The position numbers and the translations under genes are program-made. Positions 52,899 to 64,000 of a DNA stretch of 64,000 bases are shown here, piece after piece. Source of the stretch: Pogostemon cablin (Eukaryota; Streptophyta; Magnoliopsida; Lamiales; Lamiaceae); assembly GCA_023678885.1 (NCBI GenBank), contig JAHCLQ010000853.1:1-64000 (forward strand), read 5' to 3'. How positions within the stretch are numbered: the stretch's first letter is position 1; each line of letters begins with the position of its first letter. Under the pieces are notes generated by a model that worked only from the letters and a program-made list of their open reading frames with translations, was not told the origin of the DNA and did no database searches.

Positions 52899-54089
52899 GT
52901 TACAAATGAGCAGCATCCTATTACCCATAATGTGCTGTTGGAACAGCTTATGAGGGTCTGGAAAACGCAGGATATCTTCATGGCGCCCTTTGGGAGGGGC
53001 TACTACAACATCCACATTCATGATGTTCCTACTCGGCAATGGGCTCTGAAGGAGAAGTCATTTGAACTTGAAACTGGTATGATTAAATTGCAGAAGTGGG
53101 TACCTTATTTCAACCCTTATAAAACTATTACGAATGTGTGGATTCGTATATATGAATTGCCATATGAATTTTGGAGTGGAGCTATTCTGCTTTCCATTGC
53201 ATCAGGGATTGGTAAGCCAGTTAAGGTTGATGATAGAGCTTTGGATGGATCCCTTGGCCATTTCGCTAGAGTGCTTGTGGAAGTTGATGTGTTGGAGGAT
53301 CTCCCGACCAACATCAAGATTAATACTTCTGATTATTCCTTTTCCACTTACATAACCTATGAGAATATTCCGAAGTATTGTACGAGATGTTATATAATGG
53401 GACATGGTGAGGGTGAATGTAGAAGGGGAAGGAAGCAGCCTGCTGCACATCAGCAGCAGCAGCCGAAGAAGAATCAACAGACTTCGACAAGGTGGACTCC
53501 TGTTAGGAATCTAAATGATTCAAGGGATGGTCGACATGATCATCAGCAGCAACATGGTAATATACAGCAGAATGTTCAGCAGCAGCAGCAGCGAACTGAT
53601 GATGGGACTGACCAACAGCACTATGTTCAGCAACTGCAGCATTTGAATGCTCATCAACAGGATAATCATCCAACTGTTCAGCATGATGCTGAATCTTTAC
53701 AGCAACGAGAAGTACAACATGGTTCTAACTCTTTACAGCATCTTGAGATCCGGGAAGTTGCTATGCCATCTGACAGCGGAAATTTGCAGTTGGGGAATCG
53801 TTTTGGGATTCTTCAGAATATTATTGATGAAACAGAAGTTGTGAATGTAATGGAATTTCTTGATGAGACTATTCGGCGCGTGGAGCAGCAATCAGATTCT
53901 AATTATGCTGAGTGTTTCGAGGTTCACAACAGGGCTGGTGAGGATGATGCCCTTGAGGATAATTATGATTTTATTCATCCCAATACAAGTAGGCACCCTC
54001 GTAATATGCACTCCACGGCTCAAGAAGAGTGGGGGCAAGTAGAGGATCCAACTAAGCCACTGAAGCACGGTTCCAGGGAGGGTTCATGA
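52899..54089 (+). CDS. LINE ORF1: DUF4283 and CCHC zinc-knuckle RNA-binding protein
   Basis: First open reading frame of a plant L1-type LINE, nearly 400 codons, apparently uninterrupted but truncated at its 5' end by the NUPT junction. The start at 52932 is a GTG, so no true start codon is claimed. The N-terminal part (RVWKTQDIFMAPFGRGYYN, KLQKWVPYFNPYKT, VWIRIYELPYEFW, GIGKPVKVDDR) is the DUF4283 domain. A CX2CX4HX4C knuckle follows at 53379-53420 (CTRCYIMGHGEGEC). The rest is a Gln/His-rich low-complexity linker (53440-53720) and an acidic tail. ORF1 proteins coat LINE RNA in the cytoplasmic ribonucleoprotein. The stop overlaps the ORF2 start by four bases (ATGA), which suggests termination-reinitiation coupling. 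Confidence 0.85.
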   Translation, partial: VTNEQHPITHNVLLEQLMRVWKTQDIFMAPFGRGYYNIHIHDVPTRQWALKEKSFELETGMIKLQKWVPYFNPYKTITNVWIRIYELPYEFWSGAILLSIASGIGKPVKVDDRALDGSLGHFARVLVEVDVLEDLPTNIKINTSDYSFSTYITYENIPKYCTRCYIMGHGEGECRRGRKQPAAHQQQQPKKNQQTSTRWTPVRNLNDSRDGRHDHQQQHGNIQQNVQQQQQRTDDGTDQQHYVQQLQHLNAHQQDNHPTVQHDAESLQQREVQHGSNSLQHLEIREVAMPSDSGNLQLGNRFGILQNIIDETEVVNVMEFLDETIRRVEQQSDSNYAECFEVHNRAGEDDALEDNYDFIHPNTSRHPRNMHSTAQEEWGQVEDPTKPLKHGSREGS

Positions 54090-57000
54090 TGAATTGTCTT
54101 TTTTGGAATATTCGTGGTGTGGGGAGCTCTTTATCAGCTCTCAAATCTTTCTGTAACAAACATCAACCTGTATGGCTTGCACTTGCCGAACCTAATGTTC
54201 GTCCTCCTTCTTCCTTGTCTCAGAATTGGCACAATTTGGGTTTTCATTTTGTGGGTCATAATGATAGAAATAGCAGGCGTCCGAATATTTGGATTTTCTG
54301 TCGTGATCATCTGGTTTCGAATGTTGTGGTTGTTTTCATGTCTGAGTAGATTATTATTGTTGATTTTATATTTAATCGTGATCTTTATCGTATGGGATTG
54401 GTTCATGCTGTTAGTGGATATTTGGATCATAGAAATTTGTTGTTTGATATCATATCTTTCATCAGTCCGAATATGATTATTCTGGGTGATTTTAATTTTA
54501 CTTTGGGGGATCATGAAAGAAACACCCCCTCTAGTTTTTCGAGCTTGAGTTATGCTGATTTTAGAGAATTCACGGGGATAGTGGTTTGCATGACTTAGAA
54601 CTAGGGGGCTCTAAATATACTTGGTTTAGACGATATGTGAATCATTCTCTTCGTGCTTCTAGAATTGATCGTGCTCTGGTTTCTGATGGTGTGATTGATA
54701 TTTGGGATAAGATTGATTTGTTGGCGCTTCCTAGGCATAGTTCTGATCACAATCCTATCATGTTGTCCTTTGATAGCACTGTTGGTCATGTACATCATCC
54801 TTTCAGATTTCAGAAAATGTGGCTTTCTGATATGGGTTTTTTTTGTATTGGTTGCTACTTCGTGGGGAAAAGGAATGGCTGCTCCTATCCCATCTCTTAC
54901 TTTTGTTGGAAGCTTAGGAGACTTAAACTTGAGATAAAGGTGTGGAATAAAGAATCTTTTGGTGATGTCTTGAATGGTGTTGAGACAACCATGAATAACT
55001 TGCAGGATATTCAGAGGCGTATTGATTAGTATGGGGATTCTGATGAATTGTTTTGTGAGGAAGTAGATGCCCATATTCTTTTGGAGGAGAAGCTCAAGCA
55101 AAAGAAAAATTTTTACTCTCAAAAGAATCGAAGCAGTTGGTTGAAAGATGGTGATCGTAATACTACTTTTTTCCAAAGAGCTCACAGAATTAGGAAGACT
55201 AGAACTCCCATTAGTACTATGATGGTTGGGGATGAAGTCTCTCATGATATTTCTGCTATTTCTCAGCATGTTGTGGATTATTACAGGGACCTTTTCAGCA
55301 CACCTTCTGATGTTCCAGATTGGGGTTTGATGGGCTTCGTTCGTCAGTTTGTGTCTGTGGATGATAACACTGCTCTGACTCTTGAGCCTGATGATGTAGA
55401 AATTAGAGCTGCAGTTTTTTATCTTTCTCCTGATAGTTCTCCAGGCCCTGATGGTTTTGGCGGTTCTTTCTTTCAGGCTGTTTGGCATATTATTCATGAA
55501 GATTAGTGCATTGCATTCAGGTACTTTTTTAACACTGGTATTATACCTGATGGGGTTAATGCTAATTTTGTTACCTTGATAGCTAAGCATGAGGGTGCTA
55601 ATCGTGTGGAGGATTATCGCCCTATTAATATATGTAACTTTTTCTTTAAAGTGCTCACTAAAATTCTTGCTACGTGTTTAGGTCCGATCCATAAAAATCA
55701 TCTTGGTGTGCATCAATATGGGTTTGTGCCTGGTCGTAGTATACATCATTGTATTGCCACTGCATCTGAGTCTTTTAATAGTCAGGATGTTTCTACTTTG
55801 GGTAATGTTGCTCTTAAGATTGACATCAGGAAAGCTTTTGATACTTTAAGGTGGGATTTTCTTGTTGAATGCCTTGGTCGTATGGGTTTCTCTGATCAAT
55901 TTCTGATATTGCTTAAGGGTATTTTTGCCTCTGCTAAAATCTCTGTGCATATTAATGGCTCTCCTCATGGTTATTTTGGCTGTGGGAGAGGAGTTCGATA
56001 GGGGGACCCCCTATCTCCCCTCCTTTTTGTCTAGCTGAGGAAGTCCTTGGTCTTTGGTTGTTTCATTTTGTGGATAACAGGCATCTTCATCGTGTTGCTA
56101 TTGGGAGATCTTGTTTTGTCCTTGCTTATCTCTTCTATGCAGATGACATTCTTATTTTCTGTAGAGGCAATATTGGGTTTATAACAGCTGTCAGGGATGT
56201 TTTGAACAATTATGGAGAGTTATCTGGGCAAGTGTTCAATCCTAACAAGTCGAAGGCTTATTATTGTAAGCACACCAAACACTATATTAAGCATCAGGTT
56301 GGGACGGAACATGGGATGCAGGATGGTTCCTATCCTTTTCGTTACTTAGGTGTCCCTATTTTTATTGGGTCTCCTAGGATTGCTCACTTTCAAGCTGCTA
56401 CTGATGCTATTATTAATAAGTTTGGTAGATGGTAAGGGGAGAGTCTTTTCATGGCTGGTAGAGCTTGTCTTGTGAATTTTGTCATTATTTCGGTTGTTGT
56501 GCATATCATGATGGTTTATAGATGTCCTAGGACTGAGTTGAATCGCATTGAAAGAGCTGTTCGAATTTCATGAGGACTGAGAACCCATCCCAGCGTAGCT
56601 ATTTTTGTTTGAATTGGAAGCAGGTATGTTCCCCCTTGGAGGAAGGTGGGTTAGGTATTCGCTCTCTCAGAATTGCTAATGAGGCGTATCTGATGAAGCT
56701 TTCATGGGATATTTTGTGTGAAAACACGCCTTTGTATATCTTTCGACATAGATGGTTTCGACAAGACATTGCTTTCCAGCATCGTCTTTCATCCTCTTTG
56801 AGAAGAGGATGTCTTCCTCACATTCGTAGTTTGAAGCAGAATGAAACTTGGGTTATTGGTCATGATTCCTCTGTCAGATTTTGATTGGATAATTGGTTGG
56901 GCGTTCCTATTGCTGATCAGGTTAATATTCCTATTGATATTAGACACTGTTTTGATCAGAAGATATCTGACTACTACTATAAGGGAAATGGCACTTCACT

Positions 57001-58194
57001 GAAAATTTTGCTCATGCTTTTCCTCATATATTCCTTGCTATCATCGGGATCAGGGTTTTCCCAAATCAATCGGATCAGAGGTGTTGGAATCATTCTTCTC
57101 ATGGTAAAGTCACTTCTAAGTTGGCTTCCGCTCATTTGAGAACTTCGTATCCTGCTGTGAGTTGGGGCTCATGGATATGGGGTTCTTTTATATCTCCTAG
57201 TCATTCCTTGATTATTTTGGAAAGCTATAAGGGGTTCTTACTCTTTGGGATGTGTTTTAGGAGAGGGGTTTTCGTGGCCCTTCCAGGTGTTATTTGTGTA
57301 GATGTGATTCTGAATCTATAGATCGTCTTTTTGTTATCTTCAGTTGTCCTTCAGCATATTTTGGATGGGTTTCATTTTGGGATAGGGTGCCACGTACTAA
57401 TGGATTTCTAGTACTTTTTTTGCACTCTATCACTATTCAGGGGAGCTCACAGGTCATACCTTATGGAGATATATGATTGTTACCTATGTTTGGTTGATTT
57501 GGATTGTTCGTAATAATTTTATGGCTGATGGTTATTCTACTACGGAGGATGGGGAATTGGTTGATAAGATTGCTCGTGCTTCTAAGATTACTGCTCGATT
57601 ATGGCCATGGCTCGTGAGATTAATAATTTTGTTGTTGGGCCAATATGCAATTCAGTTGATGATCTTAACACTCTGCACTATTTCGGAGTTCGAGGAAATC
57701 CAAGGAAAGCCCCTAATATTATTCCTGTTAGATGGGTGCCCCCTACCCATGGGTGGGTTAAGGTGAACACTGATGGCCATGCTGATGGTGCGCCTGGTAC
57801 TATTGCAGGGGCTGGAGTTTATAGAGATAGAAATGGTGACCATTTGGGAAGTTTCACTTGTGGGTTTGATCATGGTTTTGCTTTTGAGCCTGAGCTTCAC
57901 ACCGTCCTTTTGGCCATTGAGTTGGCTTACAAAAGAGGATGGCGTTATATATGGTTGGAGACAGACTCTACATATGTGGTCTATGCTCTTTCTTCTGAAA
58001 ATCCAGATATTCCTTGGAAATTTCTTCAACAGTGGAGGTCTGTTAAGGATGTAATTCCTTTGATGCAGTTCAGAGTCACTCACATTTATAGAGAAGGGAA
58101 TGCTGCAGCTGATGCTATCTCAGATGTTGGTGGCCCTTTGTCTGGAATCTTACAACACCTCCTATTATTCAGAGGCATCTGTTGGAGGATATGA
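54086..58194 (+). pseudogene. LINE ORF2 polyprotein, broken: endonuclease, RT, zf-RVT, RNase H
   Basis: Domains occur in the order of a plant L1-type ORF2. The endonuclease starts MMNCLFWNIRGVG; ILGDFN at 54482-54496 carries catalytic D and N, and RIDRALVS and SSDHNPI follow (about 54660-54770). The reverse transcriptase spans about 55550-56560, with DYRPINICNFFFKV, GFVPGRSIHH, KIDIRKAFDTLRWDFL, GDPLSPLLF and YADD at 56136-56147. A zf-RVT remnant lies near 57280-57390 (CRCDSESIDRLF). The C-terminal RNase H (57720-58140) has D at 57772, E at 57892 within EPEL, D at 57964 and D at 58111. In-frame stops lie at 54347, 55027, 55504, 55999 and 56433, and frameshifts near 54575, 56022 and 56560, with more further on. 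It cannot make a working protein. Confidence 0.92.
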
Positions 58195-58720
58195 ACTCCA
58201 CTTACTTTTTCGATGACCTCTTGCCAGACGATGAGATGTGAAGGGGTTTGTTCTCTGGAAGCGACATCGTCTGGATTGCCAGGTGGCTCCTCTCCCTGTA
58301 CTTTTATCTCTTATTCTGATTTTTTCAGAATTCAAACGTACTATTACTATGGTGATTTTCAGGATTCTCTTATCCTTTGTTACGAAATATGGATGCGTTT
58401 GCCTAGCCGTTGGCTTGATGGCAGGATTTTGGATTCCTTTTTCAGAAGTGGTTGGAATATTGGGAGTATTTGTATGCTGCAGTGGTTTGATTTGGGCTTC
58501 AAGACCTCCTTTAGGTCTAGGGTAGATGGTGAGTATTATGACATCCTTTGGAAGGTGCTCTTTTCCTCTATATGGGTTTTTCCTACTGGGTTTTTCCATA
58601 TAGAGGTTTCTACCGAGGCTATCCGGGGGATGGTCAGCTCACCCATAGGTTTTATTTACAGCCGTGTATCCGGCTGTTCTGGTTCTAGACCTAATGTTAG
58701 GGTGGGTCTGTTTGGTCGGG
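58195..58720 (+). mobile_element. LINE 3' untranslated region
   Basis: Follows ORF2 with no convincing coding continuation (a 182-codon frame at 58213-58761 overlaps it but matches nothing). The TTTTTCCATATAGAGGTTTC and ACCGAGGCTATCCGG segments resemble the 3' tails of plant LINEs. No poly(A) tail or target-site duplication is visible before copia sequence starts near 58720, so the 3' end was lost or recombined. Confidence 0.6.
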
Positions 58721-59395
58721 TAACAACACGAGTATGGATATCTGTTTTGCTGAACGCATAGATAGTGGGTATCAAAAGTAACCCAAAATAAGAATGTTGA
58801 ACTGTGGTAACACATAATTTTGAAGTACCTGAAAAGGACTAGAAATTATATGTGGATTTACCGAACACATTCACTACTTCTTATGGGTTACATAGATTCA
58901 AATTTTTCAAATCAGATAGGGACGGCAGTAAATCAACCTCAAAGGTTATGTGTTTAATTTTAGGAAGTAGAGTCATAATGTGGAGGAGTGTTATATAGAA
59001 ATATATTTCAGACTCCGGACTCCATCATGGGGAGATGATAAATTGGAGCTTATGAGGCAGCCAAAGTATCTATATGACTCTAGAAACTTCATGATGGACT
59101 TTGAAGTGTTTCTAAGTTTGCCCAAGGTTATCACAATTTATTTTGATGATAATGGTGCAGTTGCAAACTTAAGGAATCACGAGCCCAAAGGCAATTAAAC
59201 ACATGGAACGCGAGTACCACCTGTTACAAAGAAATCGTATGATGAGGGGAAGGTTGTTGTCGCCTAGATTGCATCGGATGATAACCTAGTAAATCCATTT
59301 ACAAGGACCTTAAGGTGAGAGCTTTTGATGGTCGTGTAGTGGGAGTGGGAATCAGATGTATGGCAGAAGACATGACAACATAGTCTTTTAGTATA
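58720..59395 (+). pseudogene. Copia element B: RT end and RNase H remnant
   Basis: Decayed C-terminus of a Ty1/copia polyprotein on the plus strand. The order is a TSMDICFAE-like segment (compare CTRPDI), GYQ (compare RYQSNP), HIILKYLKRTRNYM (about 58815-58852), a TSGYV-like piece (58940), LRQPKYLYDSRNFMMDFEVF-like text (59050-59110), VITIYFDDNGAVANL (59128-59172) carrying the RNase H catalytic aspartate region, and the end GIRCMAEDMTT (59350-59383). There are several stops and frameshifts. Everything upstream (gag, protease, integrase, most of RT) is missing; LINE sequence lies there instead. Inactive. Confidence 0.82.
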
Positions 59396-59405
59396 AGTGG
59401 GAGAT
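59395..59405 (+). other. Polypurine tract of copia element B
   Basis: AAGTGGGAGAT lies immediately before the TGTTGG start of the 3' LTR. It is the expected plus-strand primer for retrotransposon DNA synthesis. Confidence 0.82.
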
Positions 59406-60804
59406 TGTTGGATTGTATACTAAAAGTCTAGCTTTTTGGATGAACAATGTTATAACAATTTATTTGAAATGAGAATCATATGATCAAATGATTGCGTCTT
59501 ATAATTTATTTATGTGTTCGATGCAATAGTCCACTTACTTTATACTGTAGATAATATGTTGTGTGACAACACGCGGAAGATCATATTATCGGTTTCCTTA
59601 TAAAGTATAAATAGATGCTCACAACCGAGATAGACGGGGACCCTCTATCGGGATGGTTGTAGTGTGGTTTGGTATTAGCTTGTTTTGGCTATAGAATCAC
59701 ATTAGTGCACTTGTGTGTATTGAGCAGGACAGCTTGAGATCGTTCGACCTATACTGACTTATAGAAGAACTTGATCTCTGTTATTATGGATTTTCGTGCT
59801 CTTAATCCCTATACAATAACCTCGATACGTAAGGCAGTATGTATTTCTTTGATTCATCAATGGGTGAGATTTACATGTAATTAAATCAACAAAATCGGTG
59901 AGTTGGGAAATAGTGTTGTCTCTATGGTGCTCTGTTGATTGTAGAAGGAATCTGTGTCCGTCATAGGTTGATGATGTCCTCTTGAGGAGCTCATAAGGAT
60001 TATCATGTAAACCCTGCAGGTGGATTTATTCCGGCATGATAATGAGGTTGAGTGGTACTACTCTCAGATGAGATATTAATTAATGGAGTTGTCAGTAACT
60101 TAATTAATTAATGGGCATTGTATATCTTAAACATGGGGAGACTGTCGGGCTCATAATAAGAAGGAGCCCATAACATAATTATGGGATTAGAACGGTAGTG
60201 CAGTAATATATTTTAGTGGTATATATTATTATTATTGGACTTAAGTATAAGCTTTGGGCTAAGCTTGGATACTTAAGCCCAATGGAGACCCAACTATAAT
60301 TTCTCCTCCTGGTCCCTGCTGTAGCCTATATATAAGTCATCTCAATTGTCCAGAAACCCTAATCTATGAGATTAATCATGCCTAACACTGTGAAGGGGGT
60401 TAGGGAACAACAGATTGAGAAGATCTCGAGGATCGTTGCCCACACGACGTCGAGATTGGACTTGGGAATACAGCAGAAGACTGGAAGGTTGTTTGCTGCT
60501 GATGTCTTCCACCTTCTACGATTTTTATAAAATTGTACAAACTTCAAAATAGGACGTGTGATATACTAACGGAAAGCCACGGAAGAGAGGATCGTTTTAG
60601 CGCATAGATCACTCAATTCCGACATCGGATGAGAGAGTTATCCCCAAAACGGTTGAACTGCACAGGCTGCCGGCGAGAATCCATCTTCTTCAACATACCC
60701 TGGTGAAAGGTAATACGTTTCTTTGGTTTCTTCTGCTTCCGCTGTATGTTAGAAACGTATGGAATCCTAATGGATCACGTTAACCAAACGATCTAACGCC
60801 AACA
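59406..60804 (+). mobile_element. 3' LTR of copia element B
   Basis: A 1,399-bp LTR with perfect TGTTGG/CCAACA termini on the plus strand, preceded by a polypurine tract and copia RNase H. By eye it is very close to the solo LTR at 43282-44671 and clearly less close to the 5' LTR of element A. The right end abuts a truncated minus-strand LTR of another element. Confidence 0.93.
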
Positions 60805-60855
60805 ATCTAAACATTGTTCATACAAAAAGTCAGACTTTTAGTATACAATCCAACA
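60805..60855 (-). mobile_element. Truncated 3' LTR (first 51 bp) of copia element C
   Basis: Reverse complement of the first 51 bases of the LTR family (TGTTGGATTGTATACTAAAA onward). The rest of this LTR is absent: the 3' LTR of element B sits in its place. It is followed at 60856-60866 by the reverse complement of the polypurine tract (AAGTGAGAGAT). Confidence 0.88.
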
Positions 60856-60877
60856 ATCTCTCACTTATACTAAAAGA

Positions 60878-63600
60878 CTATGCTGCCATATCTGCTGCCA
60901 TACATCTGATTCCCTCTCCCACTACTTGACCATTAAAAGCTTTCGCCTTATGGTCCTTGTAAAAGAATTACTAGGTTATCATCCGATGTAATCTAGGCGA
61001 CAACAACCTTCTCCTCATTTATACGATTTCTAGTATCAGGTAGTACTTGCACTCAATGTGTTTAATTGCCTTATGGGCTCGTGATACCTTCAAGTTCGCA
61101 ACTGCACCACTATTAACACAATAAATTGTGATGATCTTGGACAAACTCAGAATCACATCTAAGTCCATTACGAAGTTTCTAGAACCATATAGATACTTTG
61201 GCTGCCTCAGAGGCTCCAATTTATCATCTTTCCATGGCGGAGTCCGAGATATATTTCTATATAATCACTCCTCCATATTATGGATCTACTTTCCAATTTA
61301 AACATATAACCTTGAGGTGGATTTGCTGCCGTCCTCATGATTTGAAAAGTCGAATCTAAGTAACTGTCAAGAAGTAATGAATCAGTCTGGTAAGCTTACA
61401 TATAATTCCAGTCCTCTTCAGGCACTTCAAATATGTCTTACCACAATTCAATATTCTTGTTCCGGGTTACCATGATACTCACTGACTATGCCATTGGTAA
61501 AACAGATATATAATCTCGTACATAGCATTCCATAGATTAAGCTTCCTTATTGCCAAAGCATATGGAACCGCCTTTATCTATTATATCTTCTTTTGTGTCT
61601 TAAGAAACAAAACCTTAGATAAAGTCACATGTTAAAACGAGTAAGGATTGTATAATTTATACGAAGCTTGAGATAGCAGAACATCCTTTCTTGTGATCCT
61701 TATTACCAAGATCGCAAGAATATATTTTTCTTTTCTTAAGTCCTTCATTTCATACTACTTTATTTAACCGTACCCATACGCCTGACAATACACTTTCATT
61801 GTCTCCAATGAGCAAGATATCATCTACGTACATACAAGAAATACCACCACGTTTCCGTCACTCTATTCAATACACCTGACCCATCCGAGCATTGATTAAA
61901 TCCATATGACTGGATTTCCTAATCAAAACAAATGTTTCACGATCTTGAAGCTTGCTTTACTCCATCGATGGACACTTTAAGCCTACATTTGAAATGCTCT
62001 TAGTCGTATGCAATGAATCACTCTGGTTGCTTCATTGCAGACTTACTTTCATCCAATGGCTTTTGCACCATTTGATGGTTCTACAAGCTCCCAGAGTTGA
62101 ATTTTGAATCCATAGATTTTATGTCAAAATTCATTGCAACTTACTAAGATTCCGCATTTCGATCTTGTAGTGCTTCGTCGTGATACCATGGGATGATTTC
62201 ATGTTTCCTAGGGACTAAGTCTCACGACTTTCCCAAAACATAAATCCATCGTGTTGTCAAACAACGCTCCCACTACGACAAGGCACTACATGCAATTGTG
62301 TATTAGATGTGACACGCGATGCAGTTTACTTGTGATATATCCTCTTGTAGTCTTGTTACTAAAATTTGTGTTTTCCCTCTCACACATTTAGAACAACTCA
62401 TACATGGATTTGTAATTTATTACATAGTCCTTATCCAAAAATCTAGTGCTCGTGTTAACAATCACTTTCTGATCTTTTGGACTAACAAATAAACCACCCT
62501 TCATTTTTTAGGATTTTCCAAAAAGAATTTAATAACTCATCATCTATCTAATGATTTCCATAAGAGTCTTATTCCTTCTTTCCACCACACCATTCAGCTG
62601 GGGTATGCCCGGTGTAGACAACTTGAGATTCAATCTCATCCTCTGATTATTATAGTACTCAGACTTGCAGTGCATCAAATAAATATATCCTGTTTCTCTA
62701 GAATAATCATCAAACAAAATGACGAATATTCATAACCACCTCTCACCGAGATAATCTTAGGATCGCTTAAATCAGAATGAAATTCCAACATATCATTTCA
62801 TCTCTATACCCCTTTGCTTTAAAAAGGCAATTAATCATATTCACTTCCAAGTAAAACTCGAAAGTCAGATAGTTTTCAATTCTAATAAACCTCACGGTTC
62901 ATCGGCTATCAACTTTCGAATCGTACTTAAGTAAATGATCTAGTCTTAGATACCAAATGTTTTGGTTCATCGCCGAAAGTTCCTTTCTCTTACTAGGATT
63001 AGAAGATGCATTATTAAATTAATATTTATTGCATCCGTGGAATAAACATGATTTAAGAGTGTATAATTGTCACTAACATACCATAACATATTATAGCTCC
63101 GTCCTTCATTTTAATGACTATGTCATTTAATTGAAATAGAGTATCTATCCGTAAAACATAGAAACTGAAATCAAATTCTTTCTATGAAAACGTACGTAAA
63201 GACAATTCCTCAAAATCAAACGTTTATTCCTATCATAAGATAGATAAACAACTTCCACTGCAACAACCACTACTTTAGTAGCATTACCCATGTATACAGT
63301 AATGTCATCCTTACTTAGTTGTAGACATATAGTGATTCTGTTATCTTCACACAACGTGTCAGCAGATACCATCACTAATCATCCTTCAATAACTAGTGAA
63401 AAAGAAACTAACCTTGTTCACATCTTGATGAAATTGATTTTCCTTCGCCACACATTTTGTTAGAAGTTTTCCACCTTATACAACCTATTGCAATTCAGGT
63501 GAAACTTGCTCAAAACGTTTAGGTAAACTATTAAATTGAGCTAGGCTTCCCCTTCAATTTCTATTCCAATTATTTCCAATTCATTCATCAAGTTAACCAT
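60878..63600 (-). pseudogene. Copia element C gag-pol remnant, minus strand
   Basis: Read on the minus strand from right to left, the Ty1/copia domains are in normal order. A gag piece with FNSLPKRFEQ lies near 63510-63560. Pre-integrase (63145-63375) has LSKDDITVY, YDRNKRLILRN and FHRKNLISVSMFYG. Integrase (about 62500-62990) has STPGIPQLNGVVERRNKTLM, with the catalytic glutamate codon at 62580-62582. RT is marked by CMYVDDILLIGD, its catalytic YVDD at 61819-61830. RNase H (60900-61450) includes LRQPKYLYGSRN and ITIYCVNSGAVANLK. The polyprotein ends GIRCMAADMAA and a stop at 60878-60880. Many stops and frameshifts break it, but the spacing is near normal, so it is a contiguous decayed element. 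It is the best local reference for what element A lost at 10748. Confidence 0.88.
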
Positions 63601-64000
63601 GACCTCTTGCCTTTCTAATTATTCCAGTATCCGAAGAGTCACATGAGACCATCATATTTCTATGAAATTCTCAACTCTTCACTAGAGAATTAAATAGACA
63701 TCAGAGGACATCCTTAGTGAGAACACATTTTTATTTTCTTAAGCAGTAAGAATTAAAACAAAGATTCTTTTTTAATCATTTAATTTTGGACCAGTAAATT
63801 TTATTTCTTTCAGTTTACAATAAGTGAAATACACTATTCGAAAATTCAGAGAATCAAATAAATAAATACGACAATCAAAGTCTTTGAATTTAAATTTTAT
63901 ATTTATTCCCTCAATAAACAATATAAAATAAATTCACCGATATCTCAAGCACCATGAATTTGCATGCCACGTTAGTGTAGATGTATACAAACCCTAACAT
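63600..64000 (-). mobile_element. Copia element C internal region, runs off the window
   Basis: Reverse complement of element A 9885-10330 with only scattered differences, for example ATGTTAGGGTTTGTATAC at both ends. No open frame is seen. The 5' LTR of element C would lie beyond the window. Confidence 0.8.

Noticed and set aside
57601..58194. Stand-alone host RNase H-like gene
   Set aside because: It follows the LINE RT and zf-RVT remnants at normal spacing and matches the usual C-terminal RNase H of plant L1-type ORF2. No independent start context or promoter is seen.
58213..58761. 182-codon open frame after the LINE RNase H
   Set aside because: It lies in LINE 3' UTR-like sequence, overlaps other frames, and at its end runs into copia sequence read in the wrong frame. 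No domain is recognisable.
6370..60804. One giant copia element with a 5' LTR at 6370 and 3' LTR at 59406 whose middle was replaced by satellite, NUPT and LINE
   Set aside because: The order and orientation fit, but the flanking five bases differ (TGATT against ATCTA). The two LTRs also look much less alike than the 59406 LTR and the solo LTR at 43282. More likely these are two different elements, though an old, decayed target site cannot be fully excluded.

Overview
This is plant nuclear DNA, probably from a eudicot, in a repeat-dominated (heterochromatin-like) region. The evidence is decayed Ty1/copia elements with an initiator tRNA-Met primer site, Stowaway-type MITEs, a plant L1-type LINE with C-terminal zf-RVT and RNase H domains, and a nuclear copy of plastid rpoC1-rpoC2. 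I see no intact host gene, tRNA or rRNA. I cannot name the species.

Layout. 1-2600 is AT-rich sequence with fold-back repeats, Helitron-like termini and Stowaway-like MITEs. 2600-4004 looks like a Ty3/gypsy-type LTR/leader remnant. 4005-7721 holds three copia LTRs of one family, separated by short reverse-oriented patches of a 21-bp satellite. 7722-10748 is the 5' half of a decayed copia element: primer site, long leader with a GC-rich block, gag and pre-integrase remnants.

The centrepiece is 10749-51780: about 39.6 kb of a 21-bp minisatellite (roughly 1,900 units), interrupted only by one solo LTR at 43282-44671. It has a 4,604-bp higher-order repeat (HOR) in three and a quarter copies (about 17.45-32.6 kb). 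That block is bracketed by a 2.06-kb duplication 17,248 bp apart. Further right, a unit with two opposite orientations is duplicated at an offset of 4,599 bp. Orientation switches lie at short perfect palindromes. The 21-bp unit keeps four reading frames open, so the many long predicted proteins here are artefacts.

Right of the array come a NUPT (51781 to about 52891), a nearly full-length but broken LINE (about 52895-58720), the 3' end of a copia element with its 3' LTR (about 58720-60804), and a minus-strand copia pol region (60805-64000) that runs out of the window. This minus-strand copy is a close relative of the left copia element. It shows what sequence should follow the left element's breakpoint, and the first satellite units align to it in register. 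That suggests the satellite may have grown out of a retrotransposon pol segment. Nothing here acts as a working pathway: the logic is nested insertion, satellite expansion, inversion and decay.
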